A stretch of 64,000 nt of DNA from Azolla caroliniana (lineage: Eukaryota > Polypodiophyta): positions 19,344,001-19,408,000 of the forward strand of contig JBHGNT010000008.1 of assembly GCA_043228905.1 (NCBI GenBank), given 5' to 3'. This document shows positions 1 through 12,837 of this stretch, piece by piece; positions within the stretch are counted from its first letter, which is position 1, and each line of letters begins with the position of its first letter. The position numbers were made by a program, and so were the translations under genes. Under the pieces are notes generated by a model that was given only the letters and a program-made list of their open reading frames with translations, did not search any database and was not told the origin of the DNA.

Positions 1-1454
1 TTTCACAAGAAAAAAGTGGAGTGGTTGGAATTGAATGGTAAGCAATTATTGTTCAATACAAATTCATAAAAGAAAATAACTTTCACACTTTTCCCATTTC
101 TTCAAAAAACTTCTAAGAAAATGTTCCATGCATGGAGTTTTGTATATTTGCTTACTTAATGCTAATTATGAGTGTGGGTTTTGTAAGCAAAATTCATATT
201 GCCTCTCAACATGATAAGTTCAAGACAATTTAAAAGTGTCATGCAACTGAAATCACTTAATCCACGAATATAGGCATGAAAAATAGAAGAAGTCGATGAT
301 CATCATGGCTTTTTGCATATTTGTGTCAATGATCTCAAACTAAAATGATGAAATAGGTTTGTAATGTGTGTATGTGTATTCGTTGTTACCCTTAGCAAGT
401 CATTTGTCAATGTAATGTAATGCATTAACAAATGGTATGTTTAATACATGGAACATGATGCTTAGCTAAAGCACATCAAAATATAAAATGTTCTTGATAT
501 AACCCAATGGACTTACATAGCCTAGACTAAACATAAACTTGGGTCTGGAGGAAAAATTACAAATGCAATTTATTTTCTCTATCAGAATAGCGAGTCATCA
601 TGCATATATGACATAGAGAATTAATAATCCATGGTTAGTAGGTAAGTTGGTACCTTGGAGTTGCCCACTAAGCGCTTTATATTGTTTACTATTAGTATTG
701 TATCATTACTGGAATAGATCTTGTTAGTTTGCACTTATCAGGATCGAGAGGCCAAACAACCTACTATTGGCACTAAATGAATGAGGGAGGGTGTATATCA
801 ATCTTGAGGAACATGCCATCTTCCTAACCTCAATCTTGCATTAAAATTAAACAATGTTGGATGTTATTTTCCTTGTTAATATAGTTTTCTTGTTTTCTGT
901 CTATCTGTGTCATCTCTCTCTCTCACTCATGCACACGCACACGCACACACCCCTTCCGTTGCACAGAATCACACTCGATTCTTTACAAGTATGAGCATAT
1001 GCACTACGTTTTATGTGAATGTAAGGAACATAGTAGGTAAGTTGAACACATTGGTAGCCAAAGTGAAGTGGGCAAATGCGTTTTCTTTGTGTTTTGATTG
1101 TATGATTTTCATTTCATTTATTTTCTTAAGTGTAAACTAGAGGTGGTTGTAGCTTGAGTGATGTGGCAAGTTCAACGTTGGGTGATGTCAGCTAACATTG
1201 TTACGAATAGTTTAAGTGGAACCACTAGGGACTTGAACCAGAGAGGATTTGTTGTGGGTTGCGAACTTGAATTGTTGTCTTGAGAAGATTTATCTTAGTG
1301 CTTTTGACTATGTATTCATACATAAGATTTATATACGAGAAATTAAATACTCAATAATAGCTACCTTGGTAAATATAACATTACACCTCTCTATAGGTGT
1401 AAGATTTGAATCTCACTTTACATGATTACATTTAGGTGGCACATTAGGCCTACA
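1..1454. other. Intergenic, no gene seen
   Basis: This AT-rich stretch has no open reading frame with recognisable protein features. A short CT run and CA-rich stretch lie near 912-950. I see no RNA gene, LTR or terminal repeat here. Confidence 0.6.
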
Positions 1455-1735
1455 CACATGGAATCTTTGAGGTGGAGGATGAGGAGAATCTTTGAGGTGG
1501 AGAATGTTGGAAGAGAATTCTTGAGGAGAAGGTTGGAGGAGGAGAATGTTTTAGGTAGAGAACATCAGATGTGGAGAATGTTAAATGAGGAAAACGTTTG
1601 AGGTGGAGAATGTCATATGTGGAGAATCTTGGACATGGAGAATGCTTTGATGAGGAGAATGTTTGAGATGGAGAATGCTTGAGGAGGAGAATGTTGAAGG
1701 TGGAAAATCCTTTGAGGAGGAGAATGTTCAATCTT
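1455..1735. repeat. GGAGAATG minisatellite
   Basis: About 280 bases are built from a degenerate unit of roughly 15 bases centred on GGAGAATG, with GAGGTGGAGAATG and GAGGAGGAGAATG as common forms. It keeps frames open on the minus strand, but the translation is only repeat-driven low complexity, so I do not call a gene. Confidence 0.75.
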
Positions 1736-2704
1736 CTCACCTCGTGATTGGAATAGTGTTCTGGAAGATCCAACAAGAGCCTTGTAATGAACTCTTCCTG
1801 TCAACAATTTGAGTTTCTTGATGCAGTAAATTGAGGACTTGTCTTTTCACGAATCTTGCTTCAAATCAGCATAAGTTTGCACTTGAAACTCATTCACAAA
1901 TTGAAAATTCCAACATGATCCTTGACTATTGAGAATAATACTATGTGGTGGATTTCCAAAATTTATTTGATATGAAAACCAGAAAAAAACCAATTACTTC
2001 GAAGATTAAAAAATCAGTTTAAATACAAATGACATAATTCTCGACTCCATTACATGGAGTGGATTGAAAGGTAAGAATATAAGAAGATAGAGATGTAGGA
2101 ATTGTGGTTCATGTTTTGGAGGGCTATTCTCGAGTTTTTATTTAGATTGATTGGCAAAATGACTTTGTTGCCTCTTGTCGTTTGTGATCCCTAATGCTCT
2201 CATGATTCACTACTCCAAACTCATTTGAGATTTCGACAACGCTTCCGTCTTAATACAAAATTTGACCCCAAACAATTAGCTTTCCTTTCCCTTTTATAGG
2301 TTTTAAGAGGGCCCTTACCAAAATAATAAGTTTCTTTTTGTAGCACTTGACCTTGAGACTAAACTATGCAAAATTTTTACGCCCATTTTACATCAAAAGG
2401 TTACACTAGGAGCACAATTTCATAGGGTTGAATATCATATTGGACAATGAAAGGAGACAAGTGTTCTATAATAAGCAACAATACATCTTAATACAATGTT
2501 AGAGCCCATCCAACGTTTGCCATTCGAACCACTGCTTCCATGCAACTTAGCTCACATGCATTGCAATGTTAGACGGGGCATTGGAGCACAAGTGATGAGT
2601 GTGGTCGACGATGCACACTTTGCCCTAAACAAGTTCGAGAGTCTAAGTATCATACTTTGATACAATGCTCTACCTTTGATCATATTCGACCATGCTTTCC
2701 ACAC
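1736..2704. other. Intergenic, no gene seen
   Basis: This non-coding stretch lies between the minisatellite and the inverted-repeat complex. No protein family, RNA gene or clear repeat boundary was recognised. Confidence 0.55.
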
Positions 2705-3275
2705 ATCTTCACATGCTACTCACTTTCACATGTGTCACATGAAATGTAATATTTTTGGTCTCATAGGTCATATTTGACCTTTGAAGACAATAATAGAATC
2801 TATCTATCTTATGTGAATCCCCTCTTATATAATTTGTGCTCAAAATACCAAGGCAAGGAGAAGGCTCCAACAAGGCAAAAGCTCAAGGAGGTGAATGTTC
2901 CAAGGGAGCAAATATTCGGCTTCTACGACCTTCCTTCACTTTTCTCCTCACGCACAACAACTCGACGTAGAGTAGAAATGATAAAGAAGATAAAGGAACG
3001 TGAGCTACACTGCCTAGAAGCTATGGTTGGGGTACCTCTTACATTGGGACCACATGCCACATCCACATTGAAACCCTTTGACCTCCCGCTTCTTTTCGAG
3101 GGACTTGGATGGAAATGAAACTAGGCCCAGTATAAAACCATTTCCTTATAGAACATGTTTTTTTAATAGAACCATCTAGCTTAAGCTCTATTTTATTTTG
3201 TTTTTTTTTTTTTTTTTCCGATGAATGGGTAAATACCCCATTTTTGTTGTAAACCAATTGTCTAATGGGCCAAAT
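2705..3275. repeat. Left arm of a rearranged inverted repeat
   Basis: Three blocks here (about 2705-2810, 3005-3130 and 3225-3275) recur in reverse complement at about 4898-5003, 5218-5355 and 5083-5130. Block order is not a simple mirror: the partner of the first block comes first on the right. A 114-codon frame at 2774-3118 covers the arm, but its translation resembles no family I know. This is probably an old repeat family present as two inverted, rearranged copies. Confidence 0.65.
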
Positions 3276-3277
3276 TT

Positions 3278-3280
<3 letters not shown>

Positions 3281-3313
<33 letters not shown>

Positions 3314-3484
3314 TCTCTCTCTCTTTTCTAATTAGCTAACCTTGTGGTAAGTCGTTACACTACAAGCACTACATCTTGGGTTCGAAACCTAATTTTCGCA
3401 CTTCTCTATTACATACTTCATACATGGCTCTTAATTCACTAGATGCCATTGTAGAATGTAGGGGTTGAAACCATGGCATCATGG

Positions 3485-3526
<42 letters not shown>

Positions 3527-3530
3527 GAAA
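3281..3530 (+). repeat. SINE-like unit flanked by CT microsatellites
   Basis: Two (CT)n tracts lie at about 3281-3323 and 3487-3521. Between them a 150-base unit carries GGGTTCGAAACC near 3379, which matches an RNA polymerase III B-box of tRNA type, and ends at a pyrimidine tract. An inverted relative lies at about 5575-5735. A tRNA-derived SINE is the best reading, but I could not fix an A-box or target-site duplication. Confidence 0.4.
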
Positions 3531-4892
3531 GCACTTAATAATGGACAATCACGAGGTTAACATTAATACACTTTTATTTATATAATGTACACTAGATTAA
3601 GACCAAAATTGCAAATAATTACACAAGAAATTACCCTTAATACATGTTAGTGTTTACAAAACTATCACAATGATTATGATGGTTTTTACAAAACGATATT
3701 TACACTTAAACTAGAATGAAAGATAGGTAGTGGTCAAGTTTTCGGTGAAGATTTGAGTTTAGTTGTGTCACCGAGGCTTCGACTACCTTCGACTATGATG
3801 CCTCTTTGCCGAAGCAATGTCCTTGGGCCACTTGATACTCCCTTCTACGACCAATGGGTGAATGAACCAAACCCTTTCCTTCGAAAGCCTTTTAGCATAA
3901 AAAATGCAAAAAAGAATATTTCCTCTATATGCAAGGGTAGAGATGCAAACGCTCCACCCCTTGTAAATAATTAATGGCATTAACCATTAAGCCATTTACA
4001 TTTTGCTATTATGTTTATATGTTCACATATACATATTCACACTTTGTAGTTGTCCTCCTTTTTGTGTTTTTCCACATATTCTATCTTCAAATACGCCACA
4101 TCATAAAATCAATGGTCAACGGTGGAAGGTGGCGAGCAACGACAAACATGAGCTAACAACTACACATGATGGCGAAGAATAATGGGTGACGACGACAAAG
4201 AAGGGTCGACAAGAACGAAGGTGATGGAGCAACTTGGAATCGAGGGTGCAACCCTTGATTCTAAGGTTGGATATTATAACATTGATGCGTTTTTTATCCT
4301 TCATTGGGCATCTTTCAGTAGACACGATGCCGGCCATGAGTTGAGTGTGTTTGATAAGAGTGTACATGTTCAACCCCATGTACAATGGTTAGCATCGTAA
4401 TTATGGCATATTCTCACATCATAAAATGTTACATGCAAGCTTGAACATGAAAGAAAGAAGAAAAAAACATAATACAAACTCGTCTTTGACCAAAAGTTAA
4501 CACATCATACTAAAGGAAAGGAAAAGAGAATGAAAAATATTGGGTTTTGAGTTTGACAACATCTAGTGTTCCCTCTATTCATCCATTAACACTAGTCCCT
4601 TGATAACATTTGTGAATATACCCTTCACTTATGTTTTGTAATTGTTAATGACCTAGCCTCACCTACGTTATGCATACATAACACTATCTCAGGTAGAGGC
4701 AACATGTAGCCAAGTGCCAAATAACAATTGAAGTTCATAAAAAAGGGCGCTATGGATGCAAATGTACTAAGCAAGATGTGTGCTTGGGATTCACAGATGA
4801 GTGGTTTCTTTTAATGATATGAGACCACTACATGCTTGATATGGGGACACGACAGAGAGAATGTTTTAATGTGTTTAGCATTGGCATTCTAG
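3531..4892. other. Spacer of the inverted-repeat complex
   Basis: This is the DNA between the two arms. Several short frames of 60-90 codons overlap on both strands and none has family features. No gene is supported. Confidence 0.5.
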
Positions 4893-5540
4893 GATAGATA
4901 GATAGATTCTATTATCATCTTTGGAGGTCAAATATGACCTGACCTATGAGACCAAAAATATTACATTTCACGTGATACATGTGAAATTGAGTAGCAACTC
5001 TCCAATGAATGTTGCAATCGAGAGTGCGCATTATGGTTTTAAGAGAGAGGGGGAGAGAGATTAATGTCTTCTAAGACTAAAATTGGCCCATGAGACAATT
5101 TGTTTACAACAAAATGGGGTGTTTGGGGTTTGGGGTTTAGGATTAGAACTTAAGCTCAAAGAGTTCTAGTATTGTACAAAATGTGTTATATCGTAACATA
5201 TTCTATAAAAGAAATGGCTTTGTACTAGGCCTAGTTTCATTTCCATCTAAGTTTCTCGAAAAGAAGCGGGAGGTCAAAGGGTTTCGATGTGGGTGTGGCA
5301 TGTGGTCCCAATGTAGAAGGTACCCCCAACCATAGCTTCTAGGCGGTGTAACTCATGTTCTCTTATCTACTGAATTGGTTCTACACCACGTCAAATTGCT
5401 TTGAAGCCCGACATATGAGGGTGTTTGGTTTTTCTTTGGTTTGTGGTGTAGGTGTGTCCACATTCATCATCTCCCTGTGACTGAAAGATTCCATTGGTGA
5501 CATGTTGGTATTTATCTCTAATGTTGTATCTTATAGTTTG

Positions 5541-5571
<31 letters not shown>

Positions 5572-5745
5572 TTTCCCTAATGGAGACTAGGAGGTCATGG
5601 GTTCAACCCCTACATTCCACAATGGCATCTAGTGAATTAAGTGATATGTATGGAGTATGAGGTGAGAAAATCAGGTCTTGAACCTAAGATGTAGTGCTTG
5701 TGTGGAATAACTTACCACTAAGGTAAACTATGTAATTAAGAGATA
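4893..5745. repeat. Right arm of the rearranged inverted repeat
   Basis: The blocks are reverse complements of 2705-3480, in the order first, third, second, then the SINE-like block. A (GA)n tract sits at about 5537-5571, mirroring the CT tracts of the left side. Similarity is clear over blocks of 50-140 bases with scattered substitutions, so the duplication is not recent. Confidence 0.65.
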
Positions 5746-7086
5746 AACAATCATATTGATATTTTTTAACTATTAAAATGTTTATAAAAACACAGTGAAA
5801 TTCTAGCTTGTGGCTTACATGCAACATCATGAAATTCTATGATTTGAATATAGGACACATAACTAGTAACTATAAAATATAAACTATGTTTCATGATCAT
5901 CACTTTCCAAACCACCAAAACTGCTTTAAATTTATCCTCCAAAGTTCTTTTTCAAGTAACCAATCTTTTTAAAGTGTGGCCCACTCAACTATTCCTTTGA
6001 TTGGTTCCAACCAGAATTTTACATTACGCCGATCATTTGAAAACGATAACAATAAAAAACGAATTGAGAATAGGAGAATAATAGAAGATGCTTAAAAGTT
6101 GTTAATTATTGTAGGAAAAATTTGGTAGGCTATACATATATCAACTATAGTTTCAATCTAATCTGTCACCAAGTGTCGACATGTGATGCTTATCTAGAAT
6201 AGACATATAAACTCTTGATTTTCCAGATTCCACACTCTTTAAAGAAGTAGAATAGCTTTAAATGGTATCACATGATAGCTTTAAATGGCATTGCGTGGCT
6301 AGAGCGATTTATACTTATCACTTATTCCCAAATAATAACTTCGAATGAATCGTCAACAAAGACATATGACATTGATGAAAGTTGTGAAAGTTCAAGCTTT
6401 TGGCATTTTCAAAATATGCATATATACAAGCAAGATCGAGCCATAGTTTTTCAAGAGAACAAAATACATGTAAAAGCAAAAGATTATCCTATCCCACCAT
6501 GGCTTTTTTTAAGAAAAGCTCTCATTTTCTCTAGTTATATGCTTGGCCACAAACTAGAATGTACATACATTGCAAGTGGAATCAAAATAGATTAGAAAAA
6601 AAATGGAAGGGTGAATAGTGGAAAGGAAAGGCAGATTCTTTCACAAAAGATCGATTTTCTATCGAAAGTTAAGGGATTCACTAATATTGGGCTGCGAGTG
6701 AAGGCTATGTGGGCTTACATAATTTATAAGAATCATCTACTCAGAAGACTACAATTATCTAATTTGAAAAGAAACATTCCAGGAAAAGGAAACCTAAACA
6801 AATATCGTGGATTCGAGAGGTCATGCCACGTATCCGGGGATCATCTTTACTCAAAAATACTTAGATGGGCATTTTGAATAGAAATCTTAACTATGGATAA
6901 CACCACATAAAAATAAAAGGATTGCCAGTTGAAAACAAAAGGATTGCCAGTTGCATGCATTGGATCAAAGTGTTGGGCCACAAGACAAAGTTGGCAAGAT
7001 AATGTCTTTTTGGTGGCAAGTGGTGGCAATTGGAGGGCCCCATTGGATCAATTAATTTTACCCTGTTTCTGGTTGAGGAATTTTTG
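5746..7086. other. Intergenic, upstream of the serine-rich gene
   Basis: A 107-codon frame at 6272-6595 and an 88-codon frame at 6611-6877 lie in tandem, but I recognise neither protein and both have AT-driven composition. I leave them uncalled. Confidence 0.45.
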
Positions 7087-7094
7087 TATATAAA
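7087..7094 (+). promoter_or_regulatory. TATA box, serine-rich gene
   Basis: TATATAAA is followed 15-20 bases later by a CT-rich tract (CTCTCTCTCTCTCTACC), a common plant core-promoter and leader arrangement. It lies about 860 bases upstream of the chosen ATG at 7954, so the leader would be long or contain an unrecognised intron. Confidence 0.4.
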
Positions 7095-7130
7095 CACCAT
7101 TGGATCTCTCTCTCTCTCTCTACCAGAATT

Positions 7131-7321
7131 GCAATCAATCCATCAGATCAAATTGATCCATTGCATCATAAGCCATTTAACAACAAATAGCCTTTCTTAT
7201 GAGGGAGATCAAATTGATCCAAAACACCAGAGAGAACCCACTGCAATCAATTCATCAGATCAAATTGATCCATTGCATCATAAGCCATTAACAACAAATA
7301 GCCTTTCTTATGAGGGAGATT
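7131..7321 (+). repeat. Tandem duplication in the predicted leader
   Basis: A block of about 80 bases beginning TGCAATCAATCCATCAGATC near 7131 recurs near 7241 with few differences, giving a period of about 110. Both copies carry the palindrome GATCAAATTGATC. The block lies just downstream of the TATA box. Confidence 0.7.
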
Positions 7322-7953
7322 CCTATCCAAAATACTACAAATGCTTTCCTTTGAGGAATCGGTTTTGTTTGCTGTTGGATTCTTTGCATTTCCATTAACA
7401 TTTGATATCATAACACATTTTAATTTTGTTTGCTATTGAATTCTTTGAATTTCCATTGACATTTGATATCACAAGAATTTTTAATTTCATCTATGATATA
7501 GCCATGAATTGATTCGATCCATGTCTTGTTTCGAATCAACATAAACTTCTTTGCATTGTTTTTACTTTCCGATTCCTTTCTTCAACATCACCCAAACCCT
7601 TCGATATTCAGCCGCACATTTTTTGTAGCCCATCTCTATCCCTGTTTTTCAGAAGAAACAGGCAAAAAGATTCTGTGCATAGTGACTTTCGCTGTACATT
7701 CTCCTCTTTGCTAATTTATCCTAGATCAATCATCAATCATTGATCACTCATATTTTCCCATTGATTGTTCATTTATCAAGAAATCCCTCATCGATTGTTG
7801 TATCCATCCATCAAACATACCTTGATCATCGAGCCATCAATTAATCCAACAATAAACAATCAGTCTTCAATCATCTGTTTGTTTGCAATAATTGATCCAA
7901 TAATAAACCATCTGCCTTCAATAATTCAATTGCAAATAATCAAGTCAGAAAAC

Positions 7954-8385
7954 ATGGCGACCTGTCTCTGCTCTCCAACATCTCACGCAGGCTCCTTCCG
8001 ATGCCGTTTACATAGAAACAATGGCAACTATAGCCATGTGAGGGAAGCTATGTCAGAAACCTCCGGCGTATCTAAGAATAACAACAAGAAGAAAAAGCTG
8101 AAGCCAAACCATCCTGGGAAGGACAAAGAAAGAGCTTTCGAAGGCCCCATCATCATCCCCGTAGGCGGCTTCGATCCGTACTTCTCCAACGCTAATCATA
8201 GCTCGAGTAAAGGGAGCGGTTCTGCAGCGATGGTGAAGAGATTCAAGCAGAGAGTGTTTGGAGCGTCGAGAGGCCATCGGGGCCGCCATCTCCTTGAAGG
8301 TAGAGATCGGAGGATAGGGAAGAGCAGGCTAGCTCAAATGGCTTCTTCGCGAGAAGAGGAAGAAGCAGAGTCTGTCAAACCCTAG
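7954..8385 (+). CDS. Small serine-rich CLCSPT-motif protein
   Basis: This 143-residue protein starts MATCLCSPTSHAGSFRC. The block at residues 4-17 matches the conserved CLCSPT(T/S)HxGSFRC signature of a small land-plant family annotated as serine-rich protein-related (for example the Arabidopsis At1g67910 type). The three cysteines of the motif are present. The middle is lysine-rich and the C-terminus is basic then acidic (SSREEEEAES), with no signal peptide or membrane segment. I chose the ATG at 7954 because the frame upstream has no ATG and the family motif usually lies close to the N-terminus. The molecular function of the family is unknown to me. The gene has one exon and a minisatellite begins about 50 bases after the stop. 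Confidence 0.75.
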   Translation: MATCLCSPTSHAGSFRCRLHRNNGNYSHVREAMSETSGVSKNNNKKKKLKPNHPGKDKERAFEGPIIIPVGGFDPYFSNANHSSSKGSGSAAMVKRFKQRVFGASRGHRGRHLLEGRDRRIGKSRLAQMASSREEEEAESVKP

Positions 8386-8435
8386 AAATCTCCTCTCCTC
8401 TGCAGGCACTGCAGAAACCCTAGAAAGGATTTTAG

Positions 8436-8850
8436 GGTTTCACACACTTGGGCAGGCAAATAGAAGGAAATAGATTTCGTTTCACACTTGGGCGGACAAA
8501 TCGAAGGAATTTTTGGTTTCACACTTGACCGGACAAATCGAAGGATTTTAGGCTTTCCATACTTTTGGGCGGACAGAAAGGGAAGGAAGGGGGATTCTCG
8601 CTATTCTTGTCAAGGAGGACCTGAAGCGTGGGTGGGCAAAATAGAAGGATTTTCCATCTCTTGGGCGAGCAAAATAGAAGGATTTTTCGTCTCTTGGGCG
8701 GACAAATAGAAGGATTTCCCGATTTCACACTTAAGCGGACGAATCAAAGGATTTTAGGCTTTCCACACTTGGGCGGACAAAAAGGGAAGGAAGGGGATTC
8801 TAGTTATTCTAGTCAAGGAGGACTTGAAGTGTGCTTAGTTTTCACGCATC
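8436..8850. repeat. GGGCGGACAAAT minisatellite
   Basis: Tandem units of roughly 45 bases contain CACTTGGGCGGACAAATCGA and AGGATTTT. A larger duplication is superimposed: about 8541-8632 and 8747-8835 share a block ending in GTCAAGGAGGAC. The array starts right after the serine-rich gene and may lie in its 3' UTR. Confidence 0.7.
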
Positions 8851-9552
8851 CAAGGCACTATCACGAGGACAGGTTATATTCTGGTTATAACTCTCTGGAA
8901 TAAGTAGTTGGGTCTCTATCTCTGTCTCTGTCTCTCCATACCTGTTTGCCACACACCCACTAGCTATGCATACTTGTCAACCTCAGACTTTATCACTAGC
9001 TTACGAGCAAAATCAAAACCAAAAAAAGGAAAGAGAGTACGTTGTGCATGCATGTATGTGCATATGCACATACTTCTCGTCGGCCTCCGACTCTAGCACT
9101 AGTTTACAAGCAAAATCAAAGCCCCCTAAAAAAGGAAAGTGAACACATTGTGCGCACATGTATGTGTGAATATATGCTCGACATTCTGACATGTACGTGT
9201 GGGTGTGGTTTATGCTCTCGACTGACTGTCATGAGATTTGTTCGACAACTTTATCTCTCGTCTCCCTTTTTGTCTCTCTTTATCTACACCCTTTCTCTTA
9301 TCCGCTTTGCGGGGTAAAGTTGGACGGCCAAATGGAGGAGTTTTGGTGGCTGCACCGACACCTATCATGGGGACTCTCTCATGACATTCTTTTTCTAGGT
9401 TCTATCGGTTGTGTTTCTGGCTTCACGAAGTTGTTGGCGTAGCATCGCCACCCTTGCCTCTGTCATGATGTTTGTATATAAAATTTCGTTGAGTAGTTTG
9501 GCTTTTCTTTTCTGTTTTCGATCCCATGCAAAATGTGATATACTAATTAGTG
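8851..9552. other. Intergenic, no gene seen
   Basis: Low-complexity CA/TG-rich and CT-rich DNA with two related stretches near 8950-9020 and 9060-9140. No coding or RNA gene is supported. Confidence 0.5.
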
Positions 9553-9935
9553 GTCATATAGAAATATCCATTTGCATTTCGAATTTAACTAACAAGTTAG
9601 AGCACAATGTTTCCATGGTGACATGCCACTTAGAGATTAATGTCGACATATCCACTTGCACTTCAAATTTCACTGACAATTTAGAGCACAATGTTTCGAT
9701 CGTGAAGTGCCAATTAGAGATTTAACATTGAAATATCCATTTTGTGCTTCAAATCAATGAGCAATTTTTGAAGTGCGACAATTAAACGTACACAGTCTCT
9801 TGCACTTCGAATTTAGCTAGCAATTTAAAGGACAATGTTTCCATGGCAAAATGCCAGTTAGAGATAATATTGAAATATCCATTTGCGCTTCGAATTAATG
9901 AGCGATTTGAAGTGTGACAATTAAATTTACAACAT
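9553..9935. repeat. Degenerate tandem repeat, about 95-bp unit
   Basis: At least four imperfect units contain AAATATCCATTTGC, CTTCGAATT, GCACAATGTTTC and AGTTAGAGAT in the same order. Divergence between units is high, so the array is old. Confidence 0.65.
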
Positions 9936-11215
9936 AAATGGGCATGTTATGTCAATCCTATTTTAGTGTATAATCTATTTGAGATGGCCTTCACATTTCA
10001 ATAGAAACATAATTATGCTATTTTCATAGTCTTGTAATTTTCTCGTACCATACAAAGTGTACGCAGATTTGGCTTCATGTTTTTATCTCTAGTAACATTT
10101 AAACTATAAAATACAAGCCAATCATGTTTTTTTTGGGCCTCTCAATAATACCATGCTTTTTCCTACTCCTTTTCCTTTTAACTTTTTTCTTTTTGAGGGA
10201 TGTTGGACGGAGTATCTATCAATAATACAAGTTTTGGAAGCTAGTCCATTAAGTGCAATTTGGCGAAAGCGATACTTTAGAGATTTTTCCCTTGTCCATG
10301 TTCAAAATTGTTTAGTTCTTGTTTATGACTCCTTTCTTGCTACTTTCCTAGTCCATTTCCAACCTTGTTTTGGATTGTGCTCCTCATCTTTGCTTGTTCC
10401 TAGTGTTACCCATGTTCATGTCTCTAGTCAAAGCTTCATGTCCTCAATTTGTTGCATGTTTCTAGACATGCCTTTTGTAACTCTTGCAATTGAAACATTT
10501 TCCATCTTTTGGACATCACTCAATGGGTAATTTGCATGCACTAATTAGACTATTTAGAGCTGGTATTGACATCCCATCAATTATCAATATGTTGATTAGC
10601 TACCCTCAATGCTCTACGCTCAAAATTTAATTTCTTTGTTCCTTTTGCACTCTTCCTTGATCATCCTTTGTTATCCCCATTCAACAAATCCTAGTTCTGA
10701 GACTTGGCTTAAGAAGCTTCACATGCTCTACCATGATCTTCAACAACACCTTCCCTAGGCTCAAGCAATTATCTTCATCATAATGAACATGATCCCTAAG
10801 AACCCCCACCTTTTGTGGTTAATGACGCTATTTTGCTTTTGTGCTAGGATTGGTTGATAACTTGTCCTTGTAACAAGCTTGACTAGCACGTGGGACCTTA
10901 CAGATCATTGATCAAGTTGTCCATGTCACTTTTCATTTGGAGTTTCCACCACAAATTCATCTTCACACAATGTTGCATGTTAGAGTATCTATTGTATGCT
11001 TCACTGGCATCTCTAAATGAGGCAACAAAGTAATGGGAGAGAAATAATGGAGAATATGTCCAAAGTTCAAACTAGGATAGTCACAATGACACATAAATAT
11101 GAGGTGAGTACAACTCTCAACTTTTTGGTTCTTTCCATTTATTCACTTTCCCTATATAAGACTTGGGTACACATGCGCGCGCACACACTTACACACACAC
11201 ACACACACACACACA

Positions 11216-11246
<31 letters not shown>

Positions 11247-11566
11247 TGAAAACACACAATTATATTAATAAATGTGTGTAAAAAACACTACTTACAATGG
11301 GTGTGAGACTGTGTGACAATGGAGTATGGTCACCCACTAACTACACTACATGGGTAGTGGAACATGTTGAATTGCCAATAGGCAGGACGAACACTCCCCT
11401 GAGGAAAGAATTTTCACTTACTCCAATAAAGAAAATTGCCACATTAGTAATCCCTTTAACTTTCGTAGATATGCACCATCGAATACAAAAGCGTTGCACA
11501 TGTTCCAATTATGATGCAATTCCCAATATCATAGAAATAGAAAAACGATCTCCATCTCTGATTTTG

Positions 11567-11610
<44 letters not shown>

Positions 11611-12709
11611 TAAATAATAGCTTTCATTACAAAAGGCAAAATACCACCATGGCTAACAATGGAATTTAGATCTACACCTCCAAGACTAACTTACAACAAA
11701 ATTTGGTCCTTGGATTTGTTTTACAAAGAAGTGATTGCCAACCAACATAAGAATCCAATGACAAGCATAATGACATGCTACCTAACATACATCACTCTTC
11801 ATGTGATATATTCCTCAAATTTTCTAAGAATGAAAATTGCCACAAAGAAATCCTTTTAACCTTGTTACATATTTCTTTGCCCCAACTTACAAATCCAAAG
11901 TAAAGGCATTTTTCATGCTCCAATTGAACCATAACCCCCAATAACTTAAGTATTCCCAAAACCGTTGAAATGGGGTATCAATCCCCTAAATTCCATATGC
12001 AAAAAACCAATTGAATGGAGATCTTACTACTCTTAGTTAGAGACATCCATAACACATTGATTACCTTCCATTCTTGCTATTGAACAATAAACAAATCAAT
12101 GATTGCTATTATCCACTTCAATTGAGCAAAAGAATAGCAATCCCCGAAGGCAAAGCAAGGACCATAATCTCAAATGAATAACTGTTGTCAATATTAATCA
12201 AGTTTGCTAATCCATGACAATCACATGATGCCACCAACATATAGGTTCTTGGAATCCCCATACATTTATAACTTTTTCACTATCCACAATGTAAGGCATT
12301 TCCCAAAGGCAAGGCCCCACCATAATCCTCCAAATTAATAAATCTCAATGTTAATTGAGATTACTAACCCACCTCAATCACATTATGCCAACACAATATA
12401 CGCTCTTGGAATCCCCAAACTTTTGTAACTCTTTCATCCATCCATATTTGTCTCCCAATTATTTGGTCATAAACATCATTTGTAGATATTCTAACAATAC
12501 TCCTATCCTAACAAATCCAAGTCTTGAACAAGAAGTTTGATTGCAAAATAGGCCAACGTTCGAATGGGAGCTCATGTATGATAGATATGCAATGTTGCAT
12601 AGAGAGGAGATCAACACCATAGAAAAAGAGATAAACCTTTGGTCCATCCATCTACTCTATGAGACAAAATCAAAAGCTATGATGCTTGAAATAAAAACCG
12701 TAATAGAAG
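9936..12709. other. Intergenic with microsatellites
   Basis: No gene is recognised. Microsatellites are present: (CA)n followed by (CT)n at about 11189-11243 and (CT)n at about 11571-11608. A 125-codon frame at 10153-10530 has no family features. The last five bases (AAAGG, 12710-12714) are the target-site duplication of the retrotransposon pile. Confidence 0.55.
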
Positions 12710-12714
12710 AAAGG

Positions 12715-12785
12715 TGTAAAGAAGGTGAGACGTAGGTGGTGTTATGCGACGGAAGCGAACTCTGTGTATTTGAGTACACTTGAGG

Positions 12786-12837
<52 letters not shown>

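Noticed and set aside
1450-1776. Minus-strand 108-codon frame
   Set aside because: The translation is an artefact of the GGAGAATG minisatellite.
6272-6877. Two tandem AT-rich frames as a possible organelle-derived insert
   Set aside because: Composition is suggestive, but I could not match any plastid or mitochondrial gene and the frames are broken.
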